A stretch of 64,000 nucleotides of DNA from Thermomicrobium sp. CFH 73360 (GTDB lineage: Bacteria > Chloroflexota > Chloroflexia > Thermomicrobiales > Thermomicrobiaceae): the NCBI RefSeq assembly GCF_023806465.1, contig NZ_JAMSLS010000004.1:12498-76497 (forward strand), given 5' to 3'. The position numbers and the translations under genes are program-made. Positions within the stretch are counted from its first letter, which is position 1; each line of letters starts with the position of its first letter. Shown here piece by piece: positions 17,932 through 27,263 of this stretch. Below the pieces are notes generated by a model, which was given only the letters and a program-made list of their open reading frames with translations, ran no database searches and had not been told where the DNA came from.

Positions 17932-19029
17932 TTACTGTTGGGACCGCAGGTACTCAACGATGGCATTCACTTGCTCGTCGGTCAGTAACTGGTTCTGTTG
18001 CGCGCGGATCTTCCACCACTTTTCTGCCATGATCGAGTACGGCTTGACCTGTTCCGAGTTGGCAATCCACTGATGGAGATTCTCCACGGTGTTCGGGAGG
18101 AATGCGGCGAGCGTCTGCCGTTCAGCAAAGTAGGCAAGGTTCGGGCCAACCATGAGAGTCTTGTTGATCGGCGTAGATGGATCGTACGTCGGGTTCACGC
18201 TGTGGCAGCCAGCGCATCCAGCTGGGCCCTCAAAGAGTTCCTTTCCGGTGGCGGCGAGTGTCCCTGGAGCCGGGTCCGGAGCTGGCTGGCGGTGCTTTTG
18301 CACCCAGGCATCGAACTCTTGCTGTGTCTGTACAACGACACGGAACTGCATGTGCGCGTGCTGTGCGCCGCAGAGTTCTGCGCACTGCCCGTAAAAGACT
18401 CCTGCTTCTTCCGGAGTGAAGACCATCGTATTCTCACGTCCAGGCACCGCATCGACTTTGCCCGCCAGACGAGGCGGCCAGAACGAATGGATGACATCCT
18501 GCGACGTAATCGTGAGAACGACAGGGCGATCTACTACAAGATGCAAGTCTCCCGCGGTCACTATGCCGTATTCGGGATAGCGGAACTCCCACCACCACTG
18601 ATGGCCGATCACCTGCACCCGTAGTGCGTTAGTGTCAGCTCCGGGATCGCGGTTCAGTTGGAAAATGAGGCGAGTAGAAGGAATCGCAATGAGGGCCAAG
18701 ATAACTGCTGGGATGAGTGTCCAGGCGATTTCGAGGCGTGGGTGACCGTGTACCTGGGGTGGAATGCGAGTGTCCCCCGGCTTCCGACGGAATCGGACAA
18801 TGTTGACCAGAAGCCAGCCGGTTACGAGAATGAAAACGGCCACGGTCAACCACCAGACTGGCACCATGAAAAGGTCCCATATAAGGCGCGCCTGGTCACC
18901 AGCTGGATCCGACGTCGAGGCGATTTTACCGCCGATGACGCCGCAGCCGCTGGTGAGCCACGCGAGCCCGGCGAGCGGAAGGACAAAGATCCACCGTCGC
19001 CGGCCACCAATCGGACGCAAGTCCTTCAC
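17932..19029 (-). CDS. ctaC: Cytochrome c oxidase subunit II fused to cytochrome c (caa3)
   Basis: The protein receives electrons from a c-type carrier and passes them to subunit I. With the GTG start at 19029 it is 365 residues. It begins with a lipoprotein-type signal (lipobox LTSGC, Cys about 29), then has two transmembrane helices (about 51-80 and 100-122). The cupredoxin domain carries the CuA site (H181, C216, C220, H224, M227; QCAELCGAQHAHM). A C-terminal cytochrome c domain carries CAGCH (about 272-276), with M293 or M334 as possible axial ligand. An ATG nine codons upstream is an alternative start, but GGGGAAGGGG before the GTG favours the shorter form. It is the first gene of ctaCDEF. 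Confidence 0.95.
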   Translation of the reverse strand: MKDLRPIGGRRRWIFVLPLAGLAWLTSGCGVIGGKIASTSDPAGDQARLIWDLFMVPVWWLTVAVFILVTGWLLVNIVRFRRKPGDTRIPPQVHGHPRLEIAWTLIPAVILALIAIPSTRLIFQLNRDPGADTNALRVQVIGHQWWWEFRYPEYGIVTAGDLHLVVDRPVVLTITSQDVIHSFWPPRLAGKVDAVPGRENTMVFTPEEAGVFYGQCAELCGAQHAHMQFRVVVQTQQEFDAWVQKHRQPAPDPAPGTLAATGKELFEGPAGCAGCHSVNPTYDPSTPINKTLMVGPNLAYFAERQTLAAFLPNTVENLHQWIANSEQVKPYSIMAEKWWKIRAQQNQLLTDEQVNAIVEYLRSQQ

Positions 19030-19095
19030 TCGTTCCGCCCCTTCCCCGCAGCACATCGCACGACACCCCGGCCCGAGGGCCGACAGCTCTCGAGT

Positions 19096-19124
19096 ATTCT
19101 ACTCACCTTAGTGAAACATGTCAC
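19096..19124 (-). promoter_or_regulatory. Candidate proximal promoter of ctaCDEF
   Basis: On the minus strand GTGACA (19124-19119) is followed by a 17-base spacer and TAGAAT (19101-19096). Transcription would start near 19088, about 60 bases before the GTG of ctaC. Confidence 0.5.
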
Positions 19125-19161
19125 GAGCACTGGCGACCCATGCGGCATGTCGTTATCCGAC

Positions 19162-19190
19162 ATAATAGCACCAGTTGCCGCCCGCTTCAA
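19162..19190 (-). promoter_or_regulatory. Candidate distal promoter of ctaCDEF
   Basis: On the minus strand TTGAAG (19190-19185) is followed by exactly 17 bases and TATTAT (19167-19162). It lies 66 bases upstream of the proximal candidate, so the oxidase operon may have tandem promoters. Confidence 0.5.
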
Positions 19191-19238
19191 TGATCATGCG
19201 CTGGATGGTACCGGTTCCACGGAAAGGCGTCAAGAGGC

Positions 19239-19267
19239 TTGTTCACTGCTGATCAGCTGATTACACT
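19239..19267 (+). promoter_or_regulatory. Candidate promoter of acs
   Basis: TTGTTC (19239-19244), a 17-base spacer and TACACT (19262-19267) point toward acs, whose ATG is 64 bases downstream of the -10. Both elements match the sigma-70 consensus only partly. Confidence 0.35.
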
Positions 19268-19330
19268 AAAGAGTAAACCCAGCGAGCAGCACGGTGGCTC
19301 CTTGGAGCGGCTCGAAGAAGGGAGGCGCAA

Positions 19331-21319
19331 ATGCCGGACGAAGTTGGGATGAGGGCAGCTGGAGCCATCGAGGGTTTGTTAGTTGAGACGCGGCGTTTCC
19401 CTCCGCCTGCGGAGTTTGTTGCCCAGGCCAATATGCGGGATCCGAGCGTGTATGAACGTGCTCGTCGCGATCCTGAAGGGTTCTGGGCTTCGATCGCTCG
19501 AGAGCTCCAATGGGACGAGCCTTGGCACACCGTCATGGAGTGGAATCCGCCGTGGGTCAAATGGTTTGTCGGCGGTCGTCTCAATGCCTCGGTCAACTGC
19601 GTGGATCGGCATGTAGCAGCGGGCCGACGAACCAAGGCGGCAATTATTTGGGAAGGTGAGCCAGGCGACGAACGTGTTCTAACCTATCAAGATCTCTACC
19701 GCGAGGTGAATCGGGTCGCCTTGGCGCTGCGGCAGCTGGGTATAGAGAAGGGTGATCGGGTTGCGATTTACCTCCCGATGATCCCAGAACTGCCGGTTGT
19801 GATGTTGGCATGTGCTCGCATCGGTGCCCCACATTCGGTTGTCTTCGGTGGATTCAGTGCGGAGGCGCTTGCCGATCGGATTAATGACTGCCAGGCGAAG
19901 CTCTTGATCACGGCCGACGGTGGTTATCGTCGTGGACGGGTGGTGCCGCTTAAGGAAACAGCCGACCGTGCTCTCGAGCGCTGCCCCTCGATCGAAAAAG
20001 TGCTCGTGGTCCGTCGCATCGGCGAATCGCAGCCAGTCTCGATGCAGCCTGGGCGTGATCTTTGGTGGCATGAAGTGTTGGCTGGCGTGCGAGAACGCTA
20101 CTGTCCTCCCGAGTCCGTCGACAGCGAACATCCGCTCTACATCTTGTACACCTCAGGCACCACAGGGAAGCCCAAGGGCCAACTCCATACGACCGGCGGT
20201 TACCTCACGGGTGTCTACATTACGACAAAGTGGATCTTTGATATCAAGGATGACGACATTTACTGGTGCACGGCCGACATTGGGTGGGTCACCGGCCATA
20301 GCTACATTGTTTACGGCCCGCTCGCAAACGGTGCGACGGTCGTGATGTACGAGGGGTCTCCCGATTGGCCGGAAAAGGATCGCTTCTGGGATATCGTCGA
20401 GCGACGGCACGTGACTATTCTTTACACCTCGCCGACTGCAATCCGGCAGTTCATGCGCTGGGGGCCGGAGTATCCGGCACGCCACGATCTCTCCAGTCTG
20501 CGCTTGCTGGGGACGGTCGGTGAGCCGATCAACCCCGAGGCCTGGATGTGGTACCACGAACACATCGGCGGTGGGCGCTGCCCAATCGTCGATACCTGGT
20601 GGCAGACCGAGACGGGGATGATCTTGATCACGCCGCTACCTGGACTGACGACGACGAAGCCTGGCTCCGCGACGTTGCCATTCCCTGGTATCGAACCCGA
20701 TATCCTTGACGATGCCGGGAATCCAGTGCCAACAGGGCAGGGTGGGTATTTGGTAATCCGCCGCCCGTGGCCGGCGATTTCCCGCACACTCTGGGGTGAT
20801 CCCGAGCGCTACGTGAACACCTACTTCTCGAAGTACGGGCCGTCGATCTACGTCACTGGAGACGGAGCGAAGCGCGACGAGGACGGGTATTACTGGATCC
20901 TTGGGCGTGTTGACGATGTCCTCAATGTCGCTGGTCATCGCCTGGGGACGATGGAGTTGGAGAGTGCCCTTGTCGCGCACCCGGCTGTCGCTGAGGCGGC
21001 AGTGATCGGTGTGAGTCATGAGATTAAAGGCCAGGTTCCTGTCGCCTTCGTGAGCGTGCGTGCGGGGTACACCCCGAGTGACGAGCTCGCTGCAGAGCTG
21101 CGACGCCATGTTGCCGAGACGATCGGTGCAATTGCCCGACCAGAGCGCGTGATCTTCGTGGCGGACCTACCGAAGACGCGAAGTGCGAAGATCATGCGGC
21201 GACTCTTGCGTGACATCGCCGAGGGGCGTGTGCTCGGTGACACCACAACGCTGACTGACCCAACGGTGGTTGAGGAGATCAAGCGGACGTGGATTGCCGA
21301 GCACGGCGAGCAAGCGTAG
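19331..21319 (+). CDS. acs: Acetyl-CoA synthetase, AMP-forming
   Basis: A 662-residue adenylate-forming enzyme that makes acetyl-CoA from acetate, ATP and CoA through acetyl-AMP. The N-terminal ACAS_N region is followed by the P-loop-like [20 protein letters not shown] (about 273-292), the WWQTETGMI motif of acetate-type enzymes (about 425-433), [20 protein letters not shown] (A8 hinge), and the C-terminal [15 protein letters not shown] with the catalytic and acetylation-target Lys. The tryptophan of WWQTETG is the residue that restricts the pocket to short acids such as acetate. GAAGGGAGG lies upstream of the ATG. A hairpin terminator follows, then a thiolase gene, consistent with use or recycling of acetate and acetyl-CoA. 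Confidence 0.95.
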   Translation: MPDEVGMRAAGAIEGLLVETRRFPPPAEFVAQANMRDPSVYERARRDPEGFWASIARELQWDEPWHTVMEWNPPWVKWFVGGRLNASVNCVDRHVAAGRRTKAAIIWEGEPGDERVLTYQDLYREVNRVALALRQLGIEKGDRVAIYLPMIPELPVVMLACARIGAPHSVVFGGFSAEALADRINDCQAKLLITADGGYRRGRVVPLKETADRALERCPSIEKVLVVRRIGESQPVSMQPGRDLWWHEVLAGVRERYCPPESVDSEHPLYILYTSGTTGKPKGQLHTTGGYLTGVYITTKWIFDIKDDDIYWCTADIGWVTGHSYIVYGPLANGATVVMYEGSPDWPEKDRFWDIVERRHVTILYTSPTAIRQFMRWGPEYPARHDLSSLRLLGTVGEPINPEAWMWYHEHIGGGRCPIVDTWWQTETGMILITPLPGLTTTKPGSATLPFPGIEPDILDDAGNPVPTGQGGYLVIRRPWPAISRTLWGDPERYVNTYFSKYGPSIYVTGDGAKRDEDGYYWILGRVDDVLNVAGHRLGTMELESALVAHPAVAEAAVIGVSHEIKGQVPVAFVSVRAGYTPSDELAAELRRHVAETIGAIARPERVIFVADLPKTRSAKIMRRLLRDIAEGRVLGDTTTLTDPTVVEEIKRTWIAEHGEQA

Positions 21320-21344
21320 GGACCTGACCAGGATGAGAAAATTG

Positions 21345-21380
21345 GCGGCGGGGTCGTTCGACCCTGCCGCTCTCGTTTTC
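21345..21380 (+). terminator. Terminator between acs and the thiolase gene
   Basis: GCGGCGGGGTC pairs with GACCCTGCCGC (11 pairs, one G-U) around a GTTC tetraloop, followed by TCTCGTTTTC. The T-tract is short, so some read-through into the thiolase gene is possible. Confidence 0.65.
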
Positions 21381-21403
21381 GCTCGCGGGAAGCGAGGTGG
21401 AAG

Positions 21404-22591
21404 ATGCCGACCCCAGTGATCGTCAGTGCAGTGCGAACACCGATTGGGCGGTTTGGCGGAGGATTGAAAGACGTTCCTGCTTGGCGACTTGGAGCAATCG
21501 TCATCGCTGAGGCGGTGCGTCGTGCGGTGCTCGAACCATCAGCCGTCGACGAAGTGCTCATGGGGAATGTGTTACAAGCTGGGCAGGGAATGAACCCGGC
21601 TCGGCGAGCAGCAATCACGGCTGGACTGCCGGATGCAGTCCCCGCAATGACCATCAACATGGTCTGCGGTTCTGGGCTCCGTGCGGTCGCCATGGCAGCT
21701 CAAGCGATCGCACTTGGTGAAGCAGAAGTGGTGGTTGCGGGTGGCATAGAGAGTATGTCACAAGCGCCGTATCTCCTCACTGGAGCCCGCTTCGGCTATC
21801 GGCTTGGGCACGGAACGCTTTATGACTCGATGCTCGCTGACGGCCTCACGGATGCCTTTCACGACTGCCACATGGGGATCACCGCAGAGAACATCGCGCG
21901 GGAATATGGTATCGGTCGTGAGGAGCAGGATCGCTTTGCGCTCGAAAGCCAGCGGCGCGCTGCTCGTGCGTGGGAGGCTGGAGCTTTTGCTGAGGAAGTG
22001 GTTCCGGTCGAGGTGGAAAGCAAGCAGGGAATCGAGCGGATCGAACGCGACGAACACCTCCGACCCGATACAACGCTTGAGACACTGGCCCGGTTGCGGC
22101 CAGCATTCGATCCCGAGGGTACTGTAACAGCAGGCAATGCCTCGGGAATCAATGATGGTGCAGCGGCACTTGTTGTGATGTCGGAAGAGCGCGCACGCAG
22201 GAGTGGTCTCCAGCCGCTTGCCATTATTCGTTCCTGGGCGTGGGCGGGGGTACCTCCTCGAGTCATGGGACTCGGCCCCATCCCGGCCCTGCGCCGTGCA
22301 CTGGCTCAACTGGATCTTCGCGTTCGTGATTTGGATCTGTACGAGATCAACGAAGCGTTCGCGGTGCAGGTGCTTGCTGTGCAACGAGAGCTTGGACTCG
22401 ATCCAGCGAAGTTAAACATCCATGGTGGTGCGATCGCGCTGGGTCACCCAATCGGGGCGAGTGGCGCACGGATTCTCGTCACGCTCGTGCATGCCCTCCG
22501 CCGCACGGGTGGTCGTTTTGGTGCAGCAGCACTCTGTATTGGCGGTGGAATGGGAATTGCAATGATCGTGGAACGGCCGACCACTGGTTAG
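21404..22591 (+). CDS. Thiolase family protein, acetyl-CoA C-acetyltransferase
   Basis: The 395-residue protein has all thiolase catalytic elements: the acyl-accepting Cys in [11 protein letters not shown] (about residue 88), the NEAFAVQ motif with Asn-Glu, the His of [18 protein letters not shown] (about 350), and the second Cys in [11 protein letters not shown] near the C-terminus. The GHPIGASG form is typical of biosynthetic acetoacetyl-CoA thiolases, but degradative 3-ketoacyl-CoA thiolases share it, so direction is not fixed by sequence. GAGGTGG lies before the ATG. The gene follows acs and ends one base before the convergent recF stop, so acetyl-CoA metabolism is the likely theme. Confidence 0.9.
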   Translation: MPTPVIVSAVRTPIGRFGGGLKDVPAWRLGAIVIAEAVRRAVLEPSAVDEVLMGNVLQAGQGMNPARRAAITAGLPDAVPAMTINMVCGSGLRAVAMAAQAIALGEAEVVVAGGIESMSQAPYLLTGARFGYRLGHGTLYDSMLADGLTDAFHDCHMGITAENIAREYGIGREEQDRFALESQRRAARAWEAGAFAEEVVPVEVESKQGIERIERDEHLRPDTTLETLARLRPAFDPEGTVTAGNASGINDGAAALVVMSEERARRSGLQPLAIIRSWAWAGVPPRVMGLGPIPALRRALAQLDLRVRDLDLYEINEAFAVQVLAVQRELGLDPAKLNIHGGAIALGHPIGASGARILVTLVHALRRTGGRFGAAALCIGGGMGIAMIVERPTTG

Positions 22592-22592
22592 A

Positions 22593-23810
22593 TCAGGCGT
22601 CGTGTTCATCTGGGGCGAGCTCTTCGAAAGTCATCGTACCATCGACGAGACGGACAAGCGGCAATGAGTCAATCGTTGGATGTCGGAGGGTGGATGGCTC
22701 GGCTGCAGTGAGAACCTTTTGCGCTGGCAGCGTTGCGAGAACAGCCAGTAGTCGGTTGCGATGCTCGCCATCGAGTTCTGAGAGTGCGTCATCGAGCAGG
22801 AGGACGGGCCAGTCCTCGGTGGCTCGATAGATGGCGGCGATCTCGGCAAGTTTCGCAGCGATCACAGCGAGTCGTTGGATGCCACGCGAGCCGACGGCGG
22901 CGAGCAGCTCTCCATCGAGCATCCATTGGACATCATCCCGGTGCGGGCCGAAGATTGTATTGCCGCGTCGGAGTTCGTCATTCCGACTACGTGCCAGAAC
23001 CTGCCGATAGCGCAGGCTGACTGATGCCTGTGCCTCGGCAAGCGGGAGCTGCGACAGTTCGTCGGCGATCGGGTCGGGTAGTGAAATCGTAGAAACGTAT
23101 CGCGTTGTCAAGGTGAGCGTTCGAGCGCTGAGACGGGCGAAGCTCTCGGTGAGATCGTTCGACCAACCAAGGAGGAAGCGGATGCGGGCGACAATGAGAT
23201 AGGTTCCGTAGGTGACAAGTTGATCATCCCAGAACGCGAGCTGTTCCTCAATGGTATGGTCATCGTGCCCGCTCAGTTGCTTGAGCAGGCTGTTGCGTTG
23301 CTCGAGGATCCGTGTGTACTGCGCCAACGCGCGGAGGTACGTGGAGTCGATTGTTGACAGCACGATGTCTAAGAAACGTCGGCGTACCTGAGGACTACCG
23401 GTGATGAGTTCAATGTCCTCTGGCGAGAAAAGAACAACGCGGAATGTGCCAACAAAATCCATTGCTCGAACTGGGCGGCCGTCACGGCGATAGCGCTTAC
23501 TGACAGTAGAGTTGGTTGCATCGAAGAGAAGCGCAATCTCCAATGTATGGCGTCCCGTTCGCGTCTCTATTTGACCGGCGATCCGTGCATACGGCGGAAC
23601 GCCGAGGTCTTGACCGCTCGCGCGGTGGATCAGATACCGGTCCGAGGGCGTTCGAAACGACTTGGTGGTTGCCAAGAGATAGAGTGCCTCGACGAGGCTT
23701 GTTTTTCCGGAGCCGTTTGCCCCAACAACTCGGAGACCAGCTGGAACCCACGCGAGCTCCAGATGCCGGAAGCAACGGAACTCTTCCAGCTCCAGCTTCG
23801 TCAAGAGCAT
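22593..23810 (-). CDS. recF: DNA replication and repair protein RecF
   Basis: A 405-residue SMC-like ATPase that helps load RecA at single-strand gaps. Walker A is GANGSGKTSLVEALYL (about 33-48, in a context typical of RecF), the signature region and Walker B are near the C-terminus (LLLDDALSELDGEHRNRLL, about 342-360), and FGPHRDDVQWMLDG matches the conserved RecF GPHRDD motif. It lies 73 bases downstream of dnaN on the same strand, the classic dnaN-recF order. The 3' end is one base from the converging thiolase gene. Confidence 0.95.
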   Translation of the reverse strand: MLLTKLELEEFRCFRHLELAWVPAGLRVVGANGSGKTSLVEALYLLATTKSFRTPSDRYLIHRASGQDLGVPPYARIAGQIETRTGRHTLEIALLFDATNSTVSKRYRRDGRPVRAMDFVGTFRVVLFSPEDIELITGSPQVRRRFLDIVLSTIDSTYLRALAQYTRILEQRNSLLKQLSGHDDHTIEEQLAFWDDQLVTYGTYLIVARIRFLLGWSNDLTESFARLSARTLTLTTRYVSTISLPDPIADELSQLPLAEAQASVSLRYRQVLARSRNDELRRGNTIFGPHRDDVQWMLDGELLAAVGSRGIQRLAVIAAKLAEIAAIYRATEDWPVLLLDDALSELDGEHRNRLLAVLATLPAQKVLTAAEPSTLRHPTIDSLPLVRLVDGTMTFEELAPDEHDA

Positions 23811-23883
23811 GACCGTGAACCTCGCCGGTGTCGTCGTGTGCGAGTCGCAACAAAGAATTGGGTTTCCACCAACGATGCAGCCG

Positions 23884-25026
23884 TCACGCAGTACCGATGA
23901 CCATCGGCATAACGACGTGGACGAACGAATCGTCGCCTACCGGCCGGAAGACCCCTGCGGCGTTGGGTGAGGTCATCTCGATGGCGATCTCCGTTGCTTT
24001 GGCCACGGACAGCACGTCGGTCAGATAGCGCCCGTTGAACGCGATGGTCGCTTCCGGGCCATCGACCCGGGCGGGTAGCACGTCCTCGGTATCTCCGGCA
24101 TCGGCCGCTTGAGCGGAGACAACCATCGATCCGGGATCGAGTTCAGAATCTCCGGGAAGGAACTGAAGCTTGACGACCTCATTGTTTGACTGGGCGAAGA
24201 TCTTCGCCCGGCGGGCAGCAGCGAGGAACGCCTCTCGATCCACGGTCACACGTGTCCGCCACTGTTTGGGGATGATCTGCCGGAATTCAGGGAAGCTGCC
24301 GTCGATTAAGCGGGAGAGGAACTCGAGCCGTCCGCTCCGGGCGAGGACCTGGCTCCGGTTTGGGGTCACAAGGAGGTGAACCGTCTCTTCTCCATCTGCC
24401 ACAACTCGCGCCAGTTCACCAAGTGCCTTCGCTGGGACGATGATGGCGAGATCGGTCGCTGCTGGTTGAGGGAGTGAAAGCGTTCGCACAGAGAGACGGA
24501 AGCCATCGGCCGCAGCCAGTGTCAGCTCCTGTCCCCGAAATTCGAGAAGAACACCGGCCAGTACTGGGCGACTGTCGTCGGTCGCTGCTGCGAAGACCAC
24601 TTGACCAATTGCCTCACGGAGTACCTCGGTACTCACTGCGGCGGTAGGTGGCTGGTCGCCAATTCGTGCAATGGTCGGAAAGTCCTCGGCCGGAATGCCA
24701 GGGATGCGCGCCTTGGATGTGCCACATGTAACACGCAGATCGGTATTGCCCGGAGAGACCGTGAGGGTTACTTCTTGTCGCGGCAGGCTGCCAATAAAGT
24801 CACTGAAGACGTCGGCCCGCACACTCAGTTGCCCAGGTTCCAGCACATCAGCGGGGAGCGTGACACTGAGGGCGATCTCGAGATTGGTGGCTGTCACTCG
24901 CAGAGCTCCCTCATCGGCGACGAGGAGAACATTGCTCAGCACTGGTAGTGTCGACCGGCGGGCGACAGCACGAGAGACCTGATGCAACGCTCGTTCGAGT
25001 TCGGCCTGCTGGCACCTCAACTGCAC
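23884..25026 (-). CDS. dnaN: DNA polymerase III beta subunit (sliding clamp)
   Basis: The clamp tethers DNA polymerase III to DNA. Three repeated clamp domains are recognisable: the N-terminal LERALHQVSRAVARRSTLPVL, the middle segment (FAAATDDSRPVLAGVLLEF), and the C-terminal FNGRYLTDVLSV with the terminal HVVMPMVIG that contributes the hydrophobic binding pocket (usual form MPM-L). The GTG at 25026 is preferred, giving 380 residues, because GGGGAGGAGC precedes it. A 14-residue upstream extension to ATG 25068 has no family match and would run into the -10 element. An extended -10 promoter sits just upstream. dnaA is not adjacent. Confidence 0.95.
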   Translation of the reverse strand: MQLRCQQAELERALHQVSRAVARRSTLPVLSNVLLVADEGALRVTATNLEIALSVTLPADVLEPGQLSVRADVFSDFIGSLPRQEVTLTVSPGNTDLRVTCGTSKARIPGIPAEDFPTIARIGDQPPTAAVSTEVLREAIGQVVFAAATDDSRPVLAGVLLEFRGQELTLAAADGFRLSVRTLSLPQPAATDLAIIVPAKALGELARVVADGEETVHLLVTPNRSQVLARSGRLEFLSRLIDGSFPEFRQIIPKQWRTRVTVDREAFLAAARRAKIFAQSNNEVVKLQFLPGDSELDPGSMVVSAQAADAGDTEDVLPARVDGPEATIAFNGRYLTDVLSVAKATEIAIEMTSPNAAGVFRPVGDDSFVHVVMPMVIGTA

Positions 25027-25067
25027 GGAAAGCTCCTCCCCGGGTGTTCGTACACCAGTCGCGGCCA

Positions 25068-25076
25068 ATTATAACA
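25068..25076 (-). promoter_or_regulatory. Extended -10 promoter of dnaN-recF
   Basis: On the minus strand TGTTATAAT (25076-25068) combines a perfect TATAAT with an upstream TG. The best -35 match at 16-17 bases is weak. The start point would be near 25061, giving a leader of about 35 bases before the GTG. Confidence 0.6.
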
Positions 25077-25310
25077 GGGCGCTGGGCGTTTCCAGAGCAA
25101 GGGTCCGCAGAATCCCTCTTTCTTTCTCGTAGCTTTGCTCGTCTTGGTATCGCTCGAGTTGTACTCCGCGCATGGAAGACGACGTCCACAAGGAGCGTAT
25201 TTGTGTTGAGCAGAAGACCATGGATTCGTTCGCTCACGTGCGATCGTTCGTTTGCCAGCGTGGCGACACCGGTGCGTTGCCCACAGCGCGGACCAAGGAC
25301 GGCGCGGTAT

Positions 25311-25339
25311 TTGACACCGGCATCTTGTGGGTGTAACAT
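25311..25339 (+). promoter_or_regulatory. Strong -35 promoter of the annealing-protein-like gene
   Basis: A perfect TTGACA (25311-25316), a 17-base spacer and TAACAT (25334-25339) lie 37 bases upstream of the ATG at 25377. It points away from the dnaN promoter in a shared 350-base intergenic region. Confidence 0.6.
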
Positions 25340-25376
25340 TAGCACAGATGTTCGTGTTTCTGGAGAGGATCGCGGT

Positions 25377-25973
25377 ATGGCCAGCGAACGGACCGAACGA
25401 CAAGGATTCGACCCCTCGAAGTTCTTGACGAAAGTCAACGGCAATGACTACCTTGAGGTCAAGTGGCGATTGTTGTGGTTCCGAACAGACCACCCCGACG
25501 GAGAAATTGAGACGGAACTTGTGGAGCATCGTGACGGCGTTGCCGTTTTCCGAGCCCGGGTCAAGGTGCCGGGCGGCGGTTCGGCCACGGGCTGGGGTAG
25601 TGAGTCGGCTGAGGATTTTACAGATTATTTGGAGAAAGCCGAGACGAAGGCGCTGGGTCGAGCTCTGGCGGCATTGGGGTATGGCACGCAGTTCTGCCCC
25701 GACTTCGAGTTTGGTGCGGTGGAGCAGCGTGTCGTTGACGCGCCAGTCGATGCCGCGCGCTTGAGTGGACGCCGAGCACTCGGTGGACGAGCTACTCCTC
25801 GGCAGCTCGAGTATCTGCGCGATATGGCGCGGCGCCTTGGTATGACGGAAGAGGAACTTGAGGCGCAGGCTCGCGAACAGTTCGGGGCGGGACTCGAGGA
25901 GCTCGCGCGGCAAGATGCCTCGGCGCTCATTGAAACGCTGCGTCAGCGCCGGAGTGCTCACGAAGCAGCCTAA
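25377..25973 (+). CDS. Hypothetical protein, possibly an ssDNA-annealing (Rad52/ERF-like) protein
   Basis: With the ATG at 25377 (GGAGAGG upstream) the protein has 198 residues. It opens with FDPSKFLTKVNGNDYLEVKW. A beta-rich part follows, then the segment DYLEKAETKALGRALAALGYG (about 85-105). A helix ending in ET-A-GRAL---GYGT is the pattern shared by Rad52, ERF and related phage annealing proteins, and is the only basis for the functional suggestion. After a basic linker, residues about 140-198 form charged helices (ATPRQLEYLRDMARRLGMTE), a motif seen at the end of several phage recombination proteins. It is divergent from dnaN, which fits a DNA-maintenance role. Function is unproven. Confidence 0.5.
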   Translation: MASERTERQGFDPSKFLTKVNGNDYLEVKWRLLWFRTDHPDGEIETELVEHRDGVAVFRARVKVPGGGSATGWGSESAEDFTDYLEKAETKALGRALAALGYGTQFCPDFEFGAVEQRVVDAPVDAARLSGRRALGGRATPRQLEYLRDMARRLGMTEEELEAQAREQFGAGLEELARQDASALIETLRQRRSAHEAA

Positions 25974-26020
25974 GTGACGACGCAGACTACTTGCAGAAAT
26001 GGCTGGCTCGTGCTTCGTTA

Positions 26021-26047
26021 CCCCTGGGCCACGTGGCCCAGGGGTTT
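26021..26047 (+). terminator. 24-base palindromic terminator
   Basis: CCCCTGGGCCAC is followed directly by its reverse complement GTGGCCCAGGGG and then TTT. It lies 47 bases after the annealing-protein-like gene and ends 29 bases before the aminotransferase ATG. Confidence 0.65.
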
Positions 26048-26075
26048 CCGTTCCGAGTGGGGGATCGGATGTAAC

Positions 26076-27263
26076 ATGTATGACCTCGCGTCCGTTCGCG
26101 CCCAGCTTCCAACATTGAGATCGTTCACATACCTGAATACAGGGACGCTCGGGATCATGGCGGAGCCGGTTCTCGCGCGGTACCGCGAAGCAGTAGAGCG
26201 CGCACAACGCTTCGGTCATCTGGTCCTGGAGGAGTTTCAAGAGGCGAGCGAGCGTGTGCGTGTAGAGTTCGCCGAACTCCTCGGTGTGCGCAGCGAGGAG
26301 CTCGCATTCACGGGGAACACGACCGACGGTATCGCGCTTGTGCTGGCGAGTTTTCCCTTTGCAGCTGGTGACCGCATCTTGACGAGCGATCAGGAGCATC
26401 CAGCCGTGCTCCTGCCACTGACTTTAGCCTGCCGGCGTCGCGGCGTCGTTCTCGAGCAGTTTCGAGTGAGCACCGAGAAGGAAGAGACACGAGAAGCGTT
26501 TGCCGCAGCGCTCGTGCGCACTCGTCCGCGTCTTGTCGTTGTCAGCCATGTTTCCTGCGAGACAGGTGTACGGTTGCCGATCGAAGACATGACGCGGTTG
26601 GCACATGCAGAGGGAGCGCGTGTCCTGCTCGATACGGCGCAGTCAATCGGACAGTTTCCAGTGAATCTCGCAACCCTGGGAGTCGACTTCGCGGCGGGGA
26701 ACGGGCACAAATGGCTCCATGGCCCGCAGGGGACGGGTTTTCTGTACGTCAGACAGGACAACCTTGATCTTCTTGAGCCACCTCTGGTCGGCGACGGTTC
26801 GGTGGTTACTCCGTTTGACCGTCACTCGTTCCAATTCGACGGGACGAACTGGTCCTTCCGGGGTGATGCTCGTCGGTTTGAGTATGGCACACGTGACGTG
26901 GCGCGTGTCATAGGGCTGGGGGCTGCCATTGAGTATCTTGGGAGCCTGGGTTGGGAGGCCATTGCACGGCACCAACTGCGGCTGGTCGCTTGGCTTCGGG
27001 AGCGTCTCCAACACCATCCTGCCATTTGCTGGTATTCGGCGACTCGCGCAGAGGACGGTTCTGGACTTGTGACACTCGGAGTCACCGGCTGGGATGGCGA
27101 GCGCTTGAGTCGTGTGCTTTGGGAAGCGTATCGAATCGTGCAAAGACGGGTGCAGGTTCCCAATGGCGTGCGAGTGTCCTGTGCTTACTTCACCTCAGAG
27201 GATGATCTGGACAGACTTGTTGCGGCGCTCGAGGAGCTGGCTGGGTATCACCAGTTATCATAA
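26076..27263 (+). CDS. Class V aminotransferase-fold PLP enzyme
   Basis: A 395-residue fold-type I PLP protein. The cofactor Lys is in AGNGHKWLHGPQGTGFLYV (about 210), preceded by the phosphate- and ring-contacting motifs FTGNTTDGIALVL and LLDTAQSIGQFPV (Asp-x-Ala-Gln). The overall pattern and the absence of a cysteine desulfurase active loop are closest to isopenicillin-N-epimerase-like and related lyases or desulfurase-like enzymes of unknown substrate. The ATG at 26076 (MYDLASVRAQLP) is chosen, because the upstream extension contains the terminator palindrome. The end overlaps the convergent queA end by six bases. The substrate cannot be predicted. Confidence 0.82.
   Translation: MYDLASVRAQLPTLRSFTYLNTGTLGIMAEPVLARYREAVERAQRFGHLVLEEFQEASERVRVEFAELLGVRSEELAFTGNTTDGIALVLASFPFAAGDRILTSDQEHPAVLLPLTLACRRRGVVLEQFRVSTEKEETREAFAAALVRTRPRLVVVSHVSCETGVRLPIEDMTRLAHAEGARVLLDTAQSIGQFPVNLATLGVDFAAGNGHKWLHGPQGTGFLYVRQDNLDLLEPPLVGDGSVVTPFDRHSFQFDGTNWSFRGDARRFEYGTRDVARVIGLGAAIEYLGSLGWEAIARHQLRLVAWLRERLQHHPAICWYSATRAEDGSGLVTLGVTGWDGERLSRVLWEAYRIVQRRVQVPNGVRVSCAYFTSEDDLDRLVAALEELAGYHQLS

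Noticed and set aside
24948-25376. The upstream extension of the annealing-protein-like frame
   Set aside because: It would overlap dnaN on the other strand and its promoter. The ATG at 25377 has a clear ribosome-binding site and lies after a good promoter.
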